Notes under the pieces: generated by a model
The model's database searches: none
What the model was told of the DNA's origin: nothing
The model's input: only the letters and a program-made list of their open reading frames with translations
Program-made: the position numbers and the translations under genes
Shown: positions 12,401-23,168 of the stretch, piece by piece
Layout of the letters: each line of letters starts with the position of its first letter
Position numbering within the stretch: the stretch's first letter is position 1
From: Phoronis australis
Lineage: Eukaryota > Phoronida > Phoronidae
NCBI GenBank assembly: GCA_002633005.1
Contig: NMRA01000166.1
Coordinates: forward strand, 188,716-252,715
DNA: 64,000 nt
Direction of reading: 5' to 3'

Positions 12401-15400
12401 ATTAAAAGTGCCCATAACTGCAATGTTGGGCATTTAAATTGTGACTGTTGATCAACCAAACGCTTTTAAAAATATGGTCTCAGTCTGATGTTGGCTGATC
12501 AACTTGCAAGAAAAGACTTGTTTCTTTTCAAAATTAAATTTGTTCTGGCATAGAGTGGCAGACTGCTGCTGACTATAGTTTCAGAAAATGTCAATTTCTG
12601 CAGTGCGTACGTTTTAATGCATTGTAAGGAATGCTAACGCAACATGATGCCACCAACGGTGTTCGCAGACTACACTGCAACTCGAAATTGATGCAGTTTC
12701 TGCGTTTGAAAGCACGTCTCACTGTTTTGAAAATCAATTTGGGCTGTTGCTGAGATGGGTGGATGCATAGCCCCTCGGCCATATACTATAATGAAACTAT
12801 AATGAAAAAAATGGTATACAACTACTATCTAATGTGGTCGCCCACCAGGCACTTCTGGAATAACTCAAAGCATGTCAATCTGGGGGTAATTTACATCACA
12901 CATTTTATATACCAATGCAATACATTCACTAGTTGCATTTGTTGACACCGAAGTCTTTATACATACTTACAGATTTTCCTAATTCATTCGGCAACATTTA
13001 CGTCAAAGCGTTGTGCCCGAGGTGATCCATTTGCATCAACAAATGCGCAGCGTCATTAGGCCGCTCACAACATCACTAGAACGATTACATCAACTAAAAC
13101 CGTTATCATTATCCCAAATGTAATGTAAATGAGATTTGTTTTGGCTTTGAATCATTCAACTAATGCTCAAGTCAACTAGCTTCTGGTTGTGTTGCCTGTT
13201 ATTGGCATTTAGAAAGTAAGTCGTAATAAAAACTGTATAGCTGCATCATTTTTGAAAGAAGATCATACCAGATCTAGCTATTAAATCCTTTTTGGCCCTA
13301 ACAACAGAATAGAAGGGATCTGCAGCTTGATTGTTGTAATTGATCTGATGTTGATCAGTTGCAGACAAGTGGGTTTACCCATATGTCAAAGTCTCTCTGT
13401 AGCCTTTTTATGCGCCCTCATATTTATATGTGGACGCATTATGCCGTCATCGCCGTCCGTCCGGCGTCCGCTGCTCTATCTCCAAAACCCTTTGACATAA
13501 GTTAATGAAATTTGGCACATATGTTCCATTCATGAATGAGACGACATGAGCAAACTTTCTGACGGATCCGACCACCGGTGTGCCCCCTAGTGGCAATTTT
13601 AGTTTTGTACGCTTATCTTTGTATCTTCAAAAGTCCTGAACGGATTTTCATGCAGTTTGGTATGTAGGCACCTTTTAGTGAGATGACGCTATCCTCCTTT
13701 TTTCGGATGGATTCGACGTAGTTTGCGCCACGTAGTGGCCATTTTTACTGTTTTCAAGTCTGTTTTTTTGCGTCTACCCCTCTATCAACCAAACCGCTCA
13801 AAGGATGATTGTGAAAATTGGCATGTATGTGCTTACTATAAAGAGGACGTTTAACGACGATTTTCCGACGATTTCGACTACTGTGGCGCCTACTAGTGGC
13901 AGTTTTGTTTTTGTTGTGTCTTCAAAGGTCCTCTACAAATTTTCATAAAATTTTTTGACTATAACTGTCAACCCCTTGTATATCAGATAGGTTCAAAACT
14001 AGCGCAGCATCTATTGGTGTGATGACGCTATCTTCCTGCTTTTGGATGGAATCGAGGTATTTTGCACCACCTAGGGGCCATTTTTTGCTGTTTTCAAATC
14101 TTGTTTTTGGTGTCCACCCCTGTATCAACTAAATCATTTGAAAATTGGCGTATATGTTCTCAGTGTGAAGACGACCTTTGATGATGGTGACTGACTATTG
14201 TGGCGCCTCCTAGTGGTAATTTTGTTTTACGCCCATAGTTATATCTCCTAAACCCACTGCAGGATCTTTACCAAATTTAGTAAGTGTATTTATATGAAGA
14301 TAACAACAGACGACGACGACTTTCAGGCGGATCCAACGGACACTGTGCCCACTAGTGGCAATTCCTTTTATTCTGTTTTCCTTTGTTTCTCTGAAGTTCC
14401 TTGACAGATTTTTATGAAATATGGCATGTTCCTGTTTTTGGATGGATTGTATGTTTTTACGCCACCTGGTGGCCATTTTTATGATACAAATAAATAACCC
14501 TAAAAGCACACCATTTGCAATGCATTCGTGGGCGCATTTCAACGCTCCGCGTTGCTCTTGTTACTTATGCAAGTTGAAACCTTGCCAATTTAATTTACGA
14601 TGTGGTATATATTTTTGAAGTGAAAATGGTTAAGTTAATGCATGATTGTAAATGCAAGATCACTCGGCTTGTGGCAAGGTCTGTTGTTTATCCCACCATT
14701 TGATCAACGTATTACCTCGTCTTCCTCCTATGACAAAAGTTGGCTGTTCATTTCTTACCTTGAGATCAGTTTGTAATATTACCTCATTTTCTTCTGTAGG
14801 CCTCCTATGACAAGGAGAAGCAAGGTGGTTGTCCCATGTGCCAACAGTGGTTCATGGTGTGCTACTGCATGGCTGAGCGACGCCTTTTCAACCTCACAGT
14901 GACAACTATTGCCACAGACAGTCCGCCCAGCTACTTCTCAGAACTGAACACCAGTGGTCGCATCCCAGCTGTCCTCGTTAAGTCAAACCTCATTATAGAC
15001 AGTAAGTGGCTTTTCTTAAACCATATTCTCCATGATAAAAGAACCGAGGTCATTGATCTTTGTTGTATGACGTTTAACATAAAAAATTATTGTTATCTTG
15101 TTTCAGGTTATTTTTGTTACCAATGCTTTGCTGTATAGGGCAGTGTTTTTAGATAAAATTCTCTTGTAATTGCTGAACAGAATTTGGTGTTAGCGAATAA
15201 AAATGACAAGTGTGTCTTAGGAATCATGTTGTAGTGCTGTATTGTGTTTCCATGGTGATGACACCACTGGCTCCATCTGTTGCAGACAGCAACTTGGAAG
15301 GCATGGTTTACAGTACATATGACGAGATCGAGGGCTTCATGAAGATGTTCCGCATGGCTGAGTTCCAGACAGCTAGAGAGTCGAAGGGCATTGCTGAGGC

Positions 15401-18400
15401 TGAGAGTGCTTTCTTAGACTTGAAAAATGTAAGATTAGCCTAGTGCAATGTTCTTATTAAGCTTGTGAGCTGTTTGACACTGCAGTGGTGTACCTTGAGG
15501 GGTGCCAAAGGGGCCATGGCCCTCCATAAATTTCTACTCACAAGGTGGTGACTGCTGAGGTTTAAAAAAGCCACATGTTGGTGGTCAAGATAGTTATTGC
15601 AAAATCCCCCGTTTTCTTTTACAAGTCTTGGTGTCTTCAAGCTTTTAAGCCAAGAACCCACATTCATAAAAACATAACTGCCTATAGTACGGATTGTCTG
15701 TATTTTTATGAAGTTTTATTGAAATTACAGAACACCAGATTTGTTGGTTTTAGATAGGTCCTGAGAGTTTCGTTGTGATGAAGTTTGAATGTAGAATTAG
15801 TTGGTTGCATTGGCGGCAACAATTTTCACGTGTGTCACTCTCTCTGACAAACTGGGATTTCAAGAAAACAAGTACGTTACTATAAATATCCAAGTATTAT
15901 TTTAGTACTTACGTGAACTCTCGTTTCTGTGCAAGTTTATTTCTAAATCAGTACTTAAAAGACAGTCTCCTGTCTCATGAAAACATTTTCCACACCCTGA
16001 GTATACATATATAGTGCATCGCTAACATTTCAAGTCTGGTCAGCACGCCACCTGTTGGCCACATCATGTGACCTAATGAATATAAGTATGAAAGTCTGAA
16101 AGATTTCTGCCTAACTGACCAGACTTAAAAATACTTGCGATCTACATTTCCACTCTGGTTTAAGATTACCTATTCATGTACATAGTACATATACACATCA
16201 GTGATCTTGCGATCTTGCCCCCCCCTGCCAACTCAAATTCTTGGATATGCCCCTGCACTGTGGTTGTGCATGGGTTCCTTCAAAGTTTTGATTGTGACAC
16301 AAAATCATTGGCTTCACGAGAAAGTGGTTAACAGTGGGCTGTGTTGTGTATCTCCGGGCTCTCAAAATTGAACAAAACTAATGCTTGACATTTTCCGTTT
16401 TGGAAGGCTTGCTACAAGACTACACTCACATGTTGTGAATTTCACCTTTTCACCTGGTGTTGGTTACTAATAGTTATGTTTTCCAAGAAATGATTTCACT
16501 ATGCCAATGTTGGGACTTAAATAGAAGCTTTATCTTAATGTCTTTTGTTAGTGATTTATAACAATACAACCATCAGGGAAATCAATAGTATGAGAGGTTT
16601 CCTTCTAGCTATGTAGCAAGCTGTAATTTCATTCACATCCACTATTGTTCTTGTAATAAGTTATTCCATCTTTTTTTAATTTCATCATTTTTTATGAAGT
16701 CACAGTTACATTCCCATTTTAAGATTCCTTATTGAATTGCCACAGAAGTGATGTTGTGAAGTTCTGATGTTTTCTTTGTATCCACGAACATATAAACTGG
16801 TTGTCGCTGACTTCAATCGGGTCATTGCGCTAGATGTCATGTTTTGGTGTCTGATCTTTGATGAAAACCCTTTCTTTTGCAGAACTTAAATGTGCTATTA
16901 ATGTCCGGTAAGCCGGGTCGCCTGGCAAAGACATTGCATAAAATTGATGCGTGGATTGGCAAAGAGTGGGCGGAGCAGGGGACTCATTACAAGTTCCCAC
17001 TTGCTGATGAATTGACCTACGCTGATGTCCAGCTCATACCTAAGCTGCAACATGTGCGAGTTGCCGGAAAGGTAGGTATTATAATGATTACGAAGTATGT
17101 TCCTATTGCTTTAAGGAAAATGTTCAGATTCTACCAAAAAGATGATATTTTCCTTTAATTGAATTGAAGTGTACACAAGCGTTTGTGTTGTCTTTCCTGA
17201 CTTTGTCTTTGTAGGATCCTTTCTACAAGTCTGTATGTGTAGCTTAATATCTACAAAACTAAAGAATTGAGCTTGACAGCAAAAGCCTATATTTTCTGAA
17301 ATTCCGTAGAATTTGATTTGTGACTTTATCATATCACTTGACCTTGATTTTTATGTAAATCTATCAAAAAGGAAAGGTACCTTCATAGCAAAACAACAGG
17401 ATTAATTAATCTTAAAAACGTTGTTACAATTTTTCAAAATTATCACTCCGTTTTTGTTTTATGCAATTTTCTCATAGAAATCGCACAAGTCATAGTTTTG
17501 ATAGCCCCTCATGCAGAAGTGGAATGTGTTAAAAACAATTCCAAATAGCGTTTTGGAGAACAGTGTGTAAAGTGTAATATCTGAAAGTTTGATATGATTC
17601 CAATCAGCCATGTCTGAGATACAACGTTGGCCAAAATTGGGACATTTTTCTAAGGTCTTGCATAACCTTAATTGTGCTCAACCTAGAGTTGCTTACACTA
17701 AAAGCTAGTTCATGTGCATGATTAAGAGCTAATTAGAACACCAGTTGCTTCACTCGGTAGTAGATGATATCTCATGCTGCCTTGTACCTCACTGGTGACT
17801 AGCGTTTGTGAAGATGCCTATATATGGAGGGATGACTATGGTTTAAAGTGTGCGATATTAGGCCATTCTATGTGTTTTGTGATATAAATGCTGTATAATC
17901 TTTGAAGTTATTCAGTTAGTCTTACTGTTGTTCAAGCACCGCATATTTGGAAGTTTTGTGTCATTGCCTTACAGTTCTTCAACGATTTCGAAATAGACCA
18001 GTCTCTGAAGAACGTGTGGCGGTACCTGAGCAGCGTGTACCAGACAAAGGTGTTCAAGGAAACGTGTCCGTCTGACCAGAGCATCATAAAGTTCTACCAG
18101 GACAAAGTGACTGACGGTGTAGCAAAGACGATCAAGGTCAGCCGACAGGAAGCCACTTACACGGCCACAGTCCCAAGTGGATATCTGGAAGACTTCGCTA
18201 ACAATCCACCAAGTGAAGTGAATGGAGACGAAAAGGAGGAGATACCAGAGGTGGCGAATGAGCCAACACCTGAGGCCGCTAGTGAAGTATCAGAACCAGA
18301 GCCGACACCCGAAGTATCTGATGAGCCAAAAGATGCAGAACAGGCACCAGAGGTAGCTGATGAGCCAACAGGTGCGGATGAGTCCACTCCAGCTGTGGAA

Positions 18401-18514
18401 GAAACTCCAGCGTCGACTACGGAGGAGACAACAAATATGGAACAACAGGATGCTAATGGCTCTGAGGACACAACGGTAAAGAGTGAGGAAAATACAGGGA
18501 ATGAAACATCGTGA
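430..18514 (+). CDS. Clic: Clic/EXC-4-type chloride intracellular channel protein (five exons)
   Basis: Spliced CDS 430-474, 14800-15001, 15286-15428, 16883-17071, 17975-18514 gives 372 aa with intact frame and GT-AG introns. CLIC proteins have a glutathione-transferase fold, exist as soluble and membrane-associated forms, and act in redox, tubulogenesis and membrane trafficking. The N-terminal thioredoxin-like part starts with the family's VELFIK strand and has a CPMC motif at residues 26-29, the glutaredoxin-like site and start of the putative membrane segment. The all-helical part includes PKLQHVRVAGK, then DFEI and VWRYL, matching the conserved CLIC C-terminal core and closest in feel to arthropod Clic. 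Family members are usually about 240-260 aa; the extra ~110 residues are an acidic Pro/Glu-rich tail. The gene is convergent with FAM228. Confidence 0.93.
1171..1303. mobile_element. Short MITE-like element
   Basis: The ends are roughly inverted: CAGGGGTGGATCC on the left and AAATCCACCACTG on the right. The inside holds C-rich and G-rich tracts that can pair (GGGGGG and CCCCTT). Length is 133 bp. Similar CAGTGGCRGAT ends occur at 27665 and near 53480 and 54470, suggesting a family. Confidence 0.45.
2399..2538 (+). other. Coding-like segment in Clic intron 1, function unknown
   Basis: An acceptor-like TGTTACAG precedes an open frame containing DTPVAYNVRQ, VWGLFGDEFE and IQTREPRS, and a GT follows at 2539. 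Codon choice looks more like coding than the surrounding intron. I do not recognise the peptide. It could be an exon of an unannotated transcript, a retained gene fragment, or chance. Confidence 0.2.
3103..3240 (+). other. Coding-like segment with phase-0 donor, possible alternative Clic exon
   Basis: The open frame contains FTGYQFEREY, TDQEILERHREH and ERMDSSL and meets a good donor (TTG|GTAAGC) in phase 0, the phase needed to join Clic exon 2. There is no in-frame ATG before an upstream stop, so an upstream exon would be required. An alternative reading is a decayed fragment, since a neighbouring frame just upstream (NPDLVKSSSDEDF) also looks coding and would need a one-base shift to join. 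Confidence 0.25.
3860..4370. repeat. Dispersed repeat, copy 1 (related to 13.4-14.5 kb)
   Basis: This stretch is colinear with the repeat beginning at 13410. Shared landmarks in order are a CTGCTGTATCTCCAGAACCC block, TGAGACRRCATGA, CTAGTGGYAATTTT-type phrases, GGATGGATTC and GTGGCCATTTTTACTG. It is an older and more diverged copy without clear ends. Confidence 0.6.
5770..6018. repeat. Direct repeat pair, first copy
   Basis: Both members begin TTGGAATTTTCC, share CACAAGCCTATTTA and CATCACCTGGA, and end GTCATTGGTCATTCCAAG. The two copies are about 1.2 kb apart in the same orientation with many indels. It is T-rich and shows no protein relationship. Confidence 0.65.
6993..7221. repeat. Direct repeat pair, second copy
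   Basis: This is the second member of the pair described at 5770-6018, same orientation and slightly shorter. A segment just before it (near 6934) resembles the end of the MITE at 46978 (AGGGGTCTGTTTC), so part of this interval may be an old mobile element. Confidence 0.6.
8746..8912. repeat. 23-bp minisatellite, seven units
   Basis: Units start TATGGTACAAACAAGGCT at 8746, 8769, 8792, 8815, 8838, 8861 and 8884, with a partial eighth at 8907. Unit length is constant and only one or two bases vary per unit, so the array is young. Confidence 0.95.
10389..10448. repeat. 16-bp tandem repeat
   Basis: Roughly three and a half units of GTGCGAGTGTTAGC plus two variable bases occur in a row. The last unit is degenerate. 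Confidence 0.9.
13410..14537. mobile_element. Dispersed element with internal modules and ATGCGCCC/GGGCGCAT ends
   Basis: The element is bounded by ATGCGCCC on the left and its inverse GGGCGCAT on the right. Inside, a module of about 250-300 bp recurs several times with phrases such as CTAGTGGCAATTTT, GATGGATT, CGCCACCTAGTGGCCATTTT and TGAAATTTGGCATGT. No protein frame is evident, so it looks non-autonomous. A diverged relative is at 3860-4370. Confidence 0.6.
14800..15001 (+). CDS. Clic: Clic exon 2
   Basis: It encodes residues 16-82 plus one base of codon 83, including the CPMC redox motif and the FNLTVTT strand of the thioredoxin-like fold, and ISGR/IPAVLV-like substrate-side strands. It is flanked by TTCTGTAG and GTAAGT. 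Frame past 15001 is intronic read-through. Confidence 0.92.
15286..15428 (+). CDS. Clic: Clic exon 3
   Basis: It encodes residues 83-130 (the split codon makes Asn83). The segment is the linker and first helices (IEGFM, AEAESAFLDL) of the CLIC helical part. Acceptor GTTGCAG and donor GTAAGA are intact, and phase changes from 1 to 0 as required. Confidence 0.9.
15429..16882 (+). other. Clic intron 3
   Basis: This is AT-rich intron sequence. I see no gene, clear repeat or RNA in it; the open frames inside are short and unconvincing. Confidence 0.75.
16883..17071 (+). CDS. Clic: Clic exon 4
   Basis: It encodes residues 131-193: a helix (LAKTLHKIDAWI), the FPLADELTYADVQL segment corresponding to the family's DELTLADCNLLPKL-type helix, and PKLQHVRVAGK. 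It is exactly 63 codons with TTTTGCAG and GTAGGT borders. Confidence 0.93.
17072..17974 (+). other. Clic intron 4
   Basis: This is a 0.9-kb intron with standard borders. I see nothing else in it. Confidence 0.75.
17975..18514 (+). CDS. Clic: Clic exon 5, core end and acidic repeat tail
   Basis: It encodes residues 194-372 and the TGA. The first ~55 residues finish the CLIC fold (FFNDFEI, WRYLSSVYQ, CPSDQSIIKFYQ). The remainder is low-complexity and acidic, with recurring PEVADEPT-like units (PEVANEPT, PEVSDEP, PEVADEPT) and a Ser/Thr/Glu-rich end. No membrane segment or zinc site is visible in the tail. Confidence 0.92.
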   Translation, partial: FFNDFEIDQSLKNVWRYLSSVYQTKVFKETCPSDQSIIKFYQDKVTDGVAKTIKVSRQEATYTATVPSGYLEDFANNPPSEVNGDEKEEIPEVANEPTPEAASEVSEPEPTPEVSDEPKDAEQAPEVADEPTGADESTPAVEETPASTTEETTNMEQQDANGSEDTTVKSEENTGNETS

Positions 18515-21047
18515 GGAGTTGAATATGAGTTAGCAGAGGGAACTATTCTAGTTTCCAGATTTGATGCACTTGTGTATAGTTTTAGTAGAGTGATGAAATT
18601 TACATCACCCGATGACTGTTACATACATAAAGACTCTCTAACCTCTTGATGCAAAATGTTGATAGAGTTACGCAAAGTTTTGGACACAGTTATTACAACT
18701 GATTTCGTAATCATGTTTACTTGGTTAGCTGTACTGTCTCTGCATAATTTTGTTATTTATAGGTGATGCTGTTTGCAAACATGTTTTAGTTGCTAATTGA
18801 GTTCAAAGACAGACAAATCAAACTCGTACATCTTGTCTTTACTGCCTCTCCTCAGTTCTTTGGCATTGTGGGAGATAATCATCGGGTCCCATAACACGTG
18901 AAGAGAAGACTGGCGATAAGTCAAATGTGAAGCTTTGTTTCTCTTTTTGTCTCTGCAGTCCATCAGGTCAATGTGAACAGCTATTCAAACAATTTTAACT
19001 CTTTAGAATCTTAAGATACAGCCACAAATTGTAAATTTCATGTAGTTGATGCTCATGTTACTCACAACCTCAACGTTATTAATATGCCATATTAATATTG
19101 AGTTGTTATTTGTCTGGGATGCCTTTTAGTATTGAAAATGTGTTATACCAAGTAGAGCAATAAGTTGGACAAAATTACTTTGTGGACACACGCTTTCGCT
19201 GAGCCCTTGCAATAGGAGACGATTGTTTGGGTATTTAAATGTTTCAAAGGTATGCATATCTGATGCTGGTGCTAAGTGTTATGTGTGTACCTATTGTTTC
19301 AGATTGTTAACTGAATCTGTCTGTTTCTACCTAGAATATGTCGAAAGGGCAAACATTTGTGGTCAAATGCAATTGTGTTTAGATTTTTTTAGGGCCCTGT
19401 CTCACCAAATTTGTTCTATAGTAATGTTTTCATGAAGTGGGCTAGCGATGGATGGTTACGGTGAGTGTTAACCCTCTGACCTGTGACCTTTATAATTAGA
19501 CGATTCTAATAGTGTCACAGATCATGCCGTGGTCATGTTCAGTTACAGAGTTTTAGGGACATTGCGTATAATTTTCTTAAGTGTATTTACTCCTTACCTT
19601 AGTTTGTGTCCATGATATTTAATCAGTCTGTCTTCCTTGTTCACAGCACAAAAGAACATATAACTACAGTATAAAAGTTGAAATTATTGTAAACCAAATG
19701 CTTCATTTGCATATTTAATATCGTAGTTTAGTATCATCTGGCCCACTGATTTTGTGTAGGTGTCCTATGGTTTAGTGAAAACACGCTCAACTTTTGAATT
19801 TGGTTAGTTGGCAGTTGAATAATTAATTAGTTATGATTATTCATACAAGTGCACATAAATTTCACTTTTTGTGTTCTTGACAGAATTTTTAGATAACCGT
19901 TGAATTGTCTTGATTGTATGTATACTTAATTAAATCAGTTGTGCTTGTTAATCTAGGTCTGGTTTTAGTTTTTATAAGATGGTTTTAAGCTGCATTTCAC
20001 CATGTTTAGCTGGCTAAAAAACAAAAATCAAATTGGGCCTTTACTCTTGTAAAACTCAGTCTTGAAATATTGATTACTGTGATAGGAATCTTTTTCTGTT
20101 ACCCGGTGTCGAAATCATCAGTTACTCAAGACAACACTTTTTTATATATGGCTGACCTATGTTGAGAATTTGAAAATGGCACCTATGACTTTAGTAACTG
20201 ATATAGAGCCCTATCATTCTATGGAATGTTGAGACCAATTCCATGAGAGTAAAAGTCCCAATTTGATTTTCGTTTTTTTACCCAGTTAAACGTGGCAAAA
20301 TTCAATTTTAACACAACAGGTTTCTGGCTGTTTGCAAGATAGTGCTTTTGTGTCAGCATTCGTTCAGGACACACAAACCATTTGACTAAATACCAGTAAT
20401 TTTTTATTTCAACAAGGTGACCACCTAATATTAGTATTCCTAGGGCAAACATAGGTGTGTGATTTGGACAACCAACCATGCGTGTCAACCTTTCTGCTCT
20501 TGCCAGGAACTTTTGTAACTGAAAGAAAACCCGTATTATAGCAGAGATGTGCGGCATGTACCGTTTGAGTGACATACTACGGGATCTTATCATGAAGTAA
20601 CTCCGTTTATACAATCATTTGTGCAGGCCTATGGAGCACGGTCTATGACCAGTGAACTATAATGGTATATTGTAGCAAAATTAGTGCTGCCCTCGAGTTC
20701 CAGTAGTAACAAAACAGTGGAGTGGATTGTCAACAAAGGCATAGCACTAAAAAGGACAAAAAAATACCAAATGTGTAGATTAAACGTTTTGCCATGTGCG
20801 TGCATGGCGAACATGGGTTGGAAAGAGCACGTTTGACTTTTATGGGGGCATACTTGGCGAGATAAGCTTAGTAGGTGCAGAATTAAGTACACTAGCACTG
20901 CAACATGTACTGAACACACTACAGCTGAGCCAAATGACACATAGTAAATAGCAAAGTATTTCAGGTGTTTTTAAATGCTAAAGAGACTGGCCTTAATTTT
21001 AATGACTGTCTGACAGACAACAGTGAGAATTTGTGATTTGAAATAAA
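18515..21047 (+). other. Probable Clic 3' UTR
   Basis: AT-rich sequence follows the stop codon to a canonical AATAAA. Long 3' UTRs are common, but earlier non-canonical signals (for example ATTAAA near 19930) could end shorter transcripts. A 131-codon minus-strand frame at 20219-20614 is judged chance. Confidence 0.5.
21042..21047 (+). terminator. Candidate Clic polyadenylation signal AATAAA
   Basis: First canonical AATAAA I found downstream of the Clic stop on the + strand, about 2.5 kb past it. Use is inferred, not shown. Confidence 0.4.
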
Positions 21048-22927
21048 ATCACAAAAACATGCATTTTGTTGCTTTATAAAGCTAATAACTTCCAATAAGT
21101 ATATTCCTTCCTACAATAACCCCAATATGGCTTTTTTCAGCTGTAAAATGATTATTTCTTTCTAAACTGTGTAGAAAGAAATGATTGGTGACCTAGTGAT
21201 ATAGTTGTTGTGTAAGAAGTATATACCAACGCAGGGTGTGGTACAAAAACTGGTGATGAGCAAGGGTGGGTGTGAATTATCAGTACTGGCAATTGGGTAC
21301 GGCTTGCAGAATCCGCTCGCCTCTTAATTTGAAAATGCAAGTTGGTTTTGCATCTCCGTACACGTGTTTGATCAGTGTGTTCTAGCACCTTTTGGCTGTT
21401 TCTCTCAAGTATTGACCAAGAAAGTTTTTTAATGTGCACTATTTCACCAAATTCTAAATTGAATGGTTTCTAAATCTGAAAAAGTTTCCACATTGAATAT
21501 TCACTTCGTATTAAATAACTTTTTAATTTTGACTTGTACATTTATCTGAATATGTGGTACATATGCACGACTTCATTTGCAGCAGAATAGTGTGGAATAG
21601 TGCTCAAACAATGAAAACAAACTGGGTAGTCTTTCTGGTTTTATTAAAGAAAATTCAGTCAGCAAAATGGCTAAGTTGTGAAAAGTCATCAAGGTCCTGT
21701 GCCAAGTTCTCTCCTTGTTATCTTAACTTGTTTAAAAGTACACAATTTTTCTTGTCAGATTTTAGTTGTTTGTTCATATCACATGACTTGGTAAAGAAGC
21801 ATGACTGGATGAAAAGAAAATGTGACTTCTTTGGAACTTGACATATGACCATAGCATTTATACCAGTATCAATAATAAAAATTTGGCATAAAACAATTTG
21901 CCAAGACAACACAGATTTTTAGAACACTAAAACTGTTAATTTGTATAATCTACCTTAGTTCAACAAATGTCAAAGCATTGGAAATTTACAATAGTTTTGT
22001 CTAAACCTAGGGAAGATTAAATACAATGTACTCAGCTACACAAACACTAGAAACGTAAGCGGAGTGTTACTTTCCGAACAAAGCATTTAAAGCGCCTAAA
22101 AATGTGCAACACATAACGAGTGCAACCACAGTGGAAGTTTTTAACTGTTGCATGATTGCAGTAGAGGTATCTAATAGCAACGACCAGATTAGAAGTAGAC
22201 TTGGTAAACAATTATGACAAAATCTTAAAACTTTTGTTCAGTGTTACTAGACCCCAAGCCCCCTGGCCTTTTGTTGATAATTGCCCACAAAGTGAATAAC
22301 GCCTTGTATCCACCCTGGCCATCAATGGATGAAACTAAATATAGTTCAGCTGAGTGTTAGGGAAGTTGTACAATCGCGGTAGATAATTGGATGGAGCAAT
22401 TGAAAAGATATGGTGATAGGGAACTACAAAAAAATGGACCAAGATCTTGTAGGATTTTCAATACTGCTGCCATTTGGAGTGGCCACTTAACAAGAAAAAA
22501 TTATGTCACCAATTTCTGACAAGAAATACTTGCGCTTTTTCCTTTTTAAAAACTTTAACTGTGAATTGCCACAATTTCTTCAAAAGAATTTCTGATGAAA
22601 GTTATGGAACAGAACTTGAAAATAGTAAAGCATTATGTTGATGCTACTAATTGTTTGTGAAACAATGAAGAAATAAAATTCCATTTCTCTGCCCTATTGA
22701 GTCCCAAATTAGTGAAAGTTTACCACACGTTCCACGCACATATTAGAAACCGACATTGTAAATGCCACATATTCTGTCTAAAATTAAAAGATTGCATGTT
22801 TTAAAAAAGTCATTAAATACCCAATCTCACCAGTAAACAACACAGCACCATTAAAGAAGGAAAGCATTGAGCCCTAGCTCAAACAATGACTTCTCTAAAC
22901 ACTGAAAGGCACAAAAGGAATTAGTTT
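21048..22927. other. Convergent intergenic region between Clic and FAM228
   Basis: This region separates the ends of two converging genes and must contain the FAM228 3' UTR. A minus-strand AATAAA lies near 21645. I see no further gene. Confidence 0.5.
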
Positions 22928-23168
22928 TCACGCGGATAATGACGTCACAGCCAGAGGTCGACTTATGCTTGTCACAAGAGGAGCTTCATTGTCCGGTCCA
23001 AACGGTGTATGACCTAGATTGATGATAGCCTCCGTGGGCTGAGCGAACCGCTTTTTCTTTGATATTTGCAGTTCCTCGTCGAAGACTTTCGCCATGAGAT
23101 CTTGTGGAACCTGAGCCCATTCATTCAAATTGAAATTTACCTTGTTGACGAGCCCTGTCATTTTGCCT
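22928..23168 (-). CDS. FAM228B: FAM228 terminal exon
   Basis: It encodes the last 79 residues, from GKMTGLVNKV to the stop. It contains KVNFNLNEWAQVP, comparable to the KVKVNFNDCSFDL stretch of human FAM228B. The split Arg codon joins AG from 24003 with A here. The acceptor is TTTTTACAG. Confidence 0.9.

Larger units (their letters stand above)
475..14799 (+). other. Clic intron 1 (about 14.3 kb, repeat-rich)
   Basis: This intron starts GTGAGA and ends TTCTGTAG. It holds most of the repeats listed separately up to 14.5 kb and two coding-like fragments near 2.4 and 3.1 kb. I see nothing else recognisable in 7.2-8.7, 9.3-10.3 and 11-13.4 kb; these are AT-rich and full of stops. Long first introns often carry enhancers, but none can be read from the sequence alone. 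Confidence 0.8.

Noticed and set aside
14836-15138. 100-codon frame starting at an internal Met of Clic exon 2
   Set aside because: The part beyond 15001 is intron read-through after a consensus donor.
18157-18471. 104-codon minus-strand frame rich in Ser/Gly/Val
   Set aside because: It is the antisense shadow of the Clic acidic repeat tail.
20219-20614. 131-codon minus-strand frame
   Set aside because: It lies in the probable Clic 3' UTR in AT-rich sequence, with no motifs or splice context.
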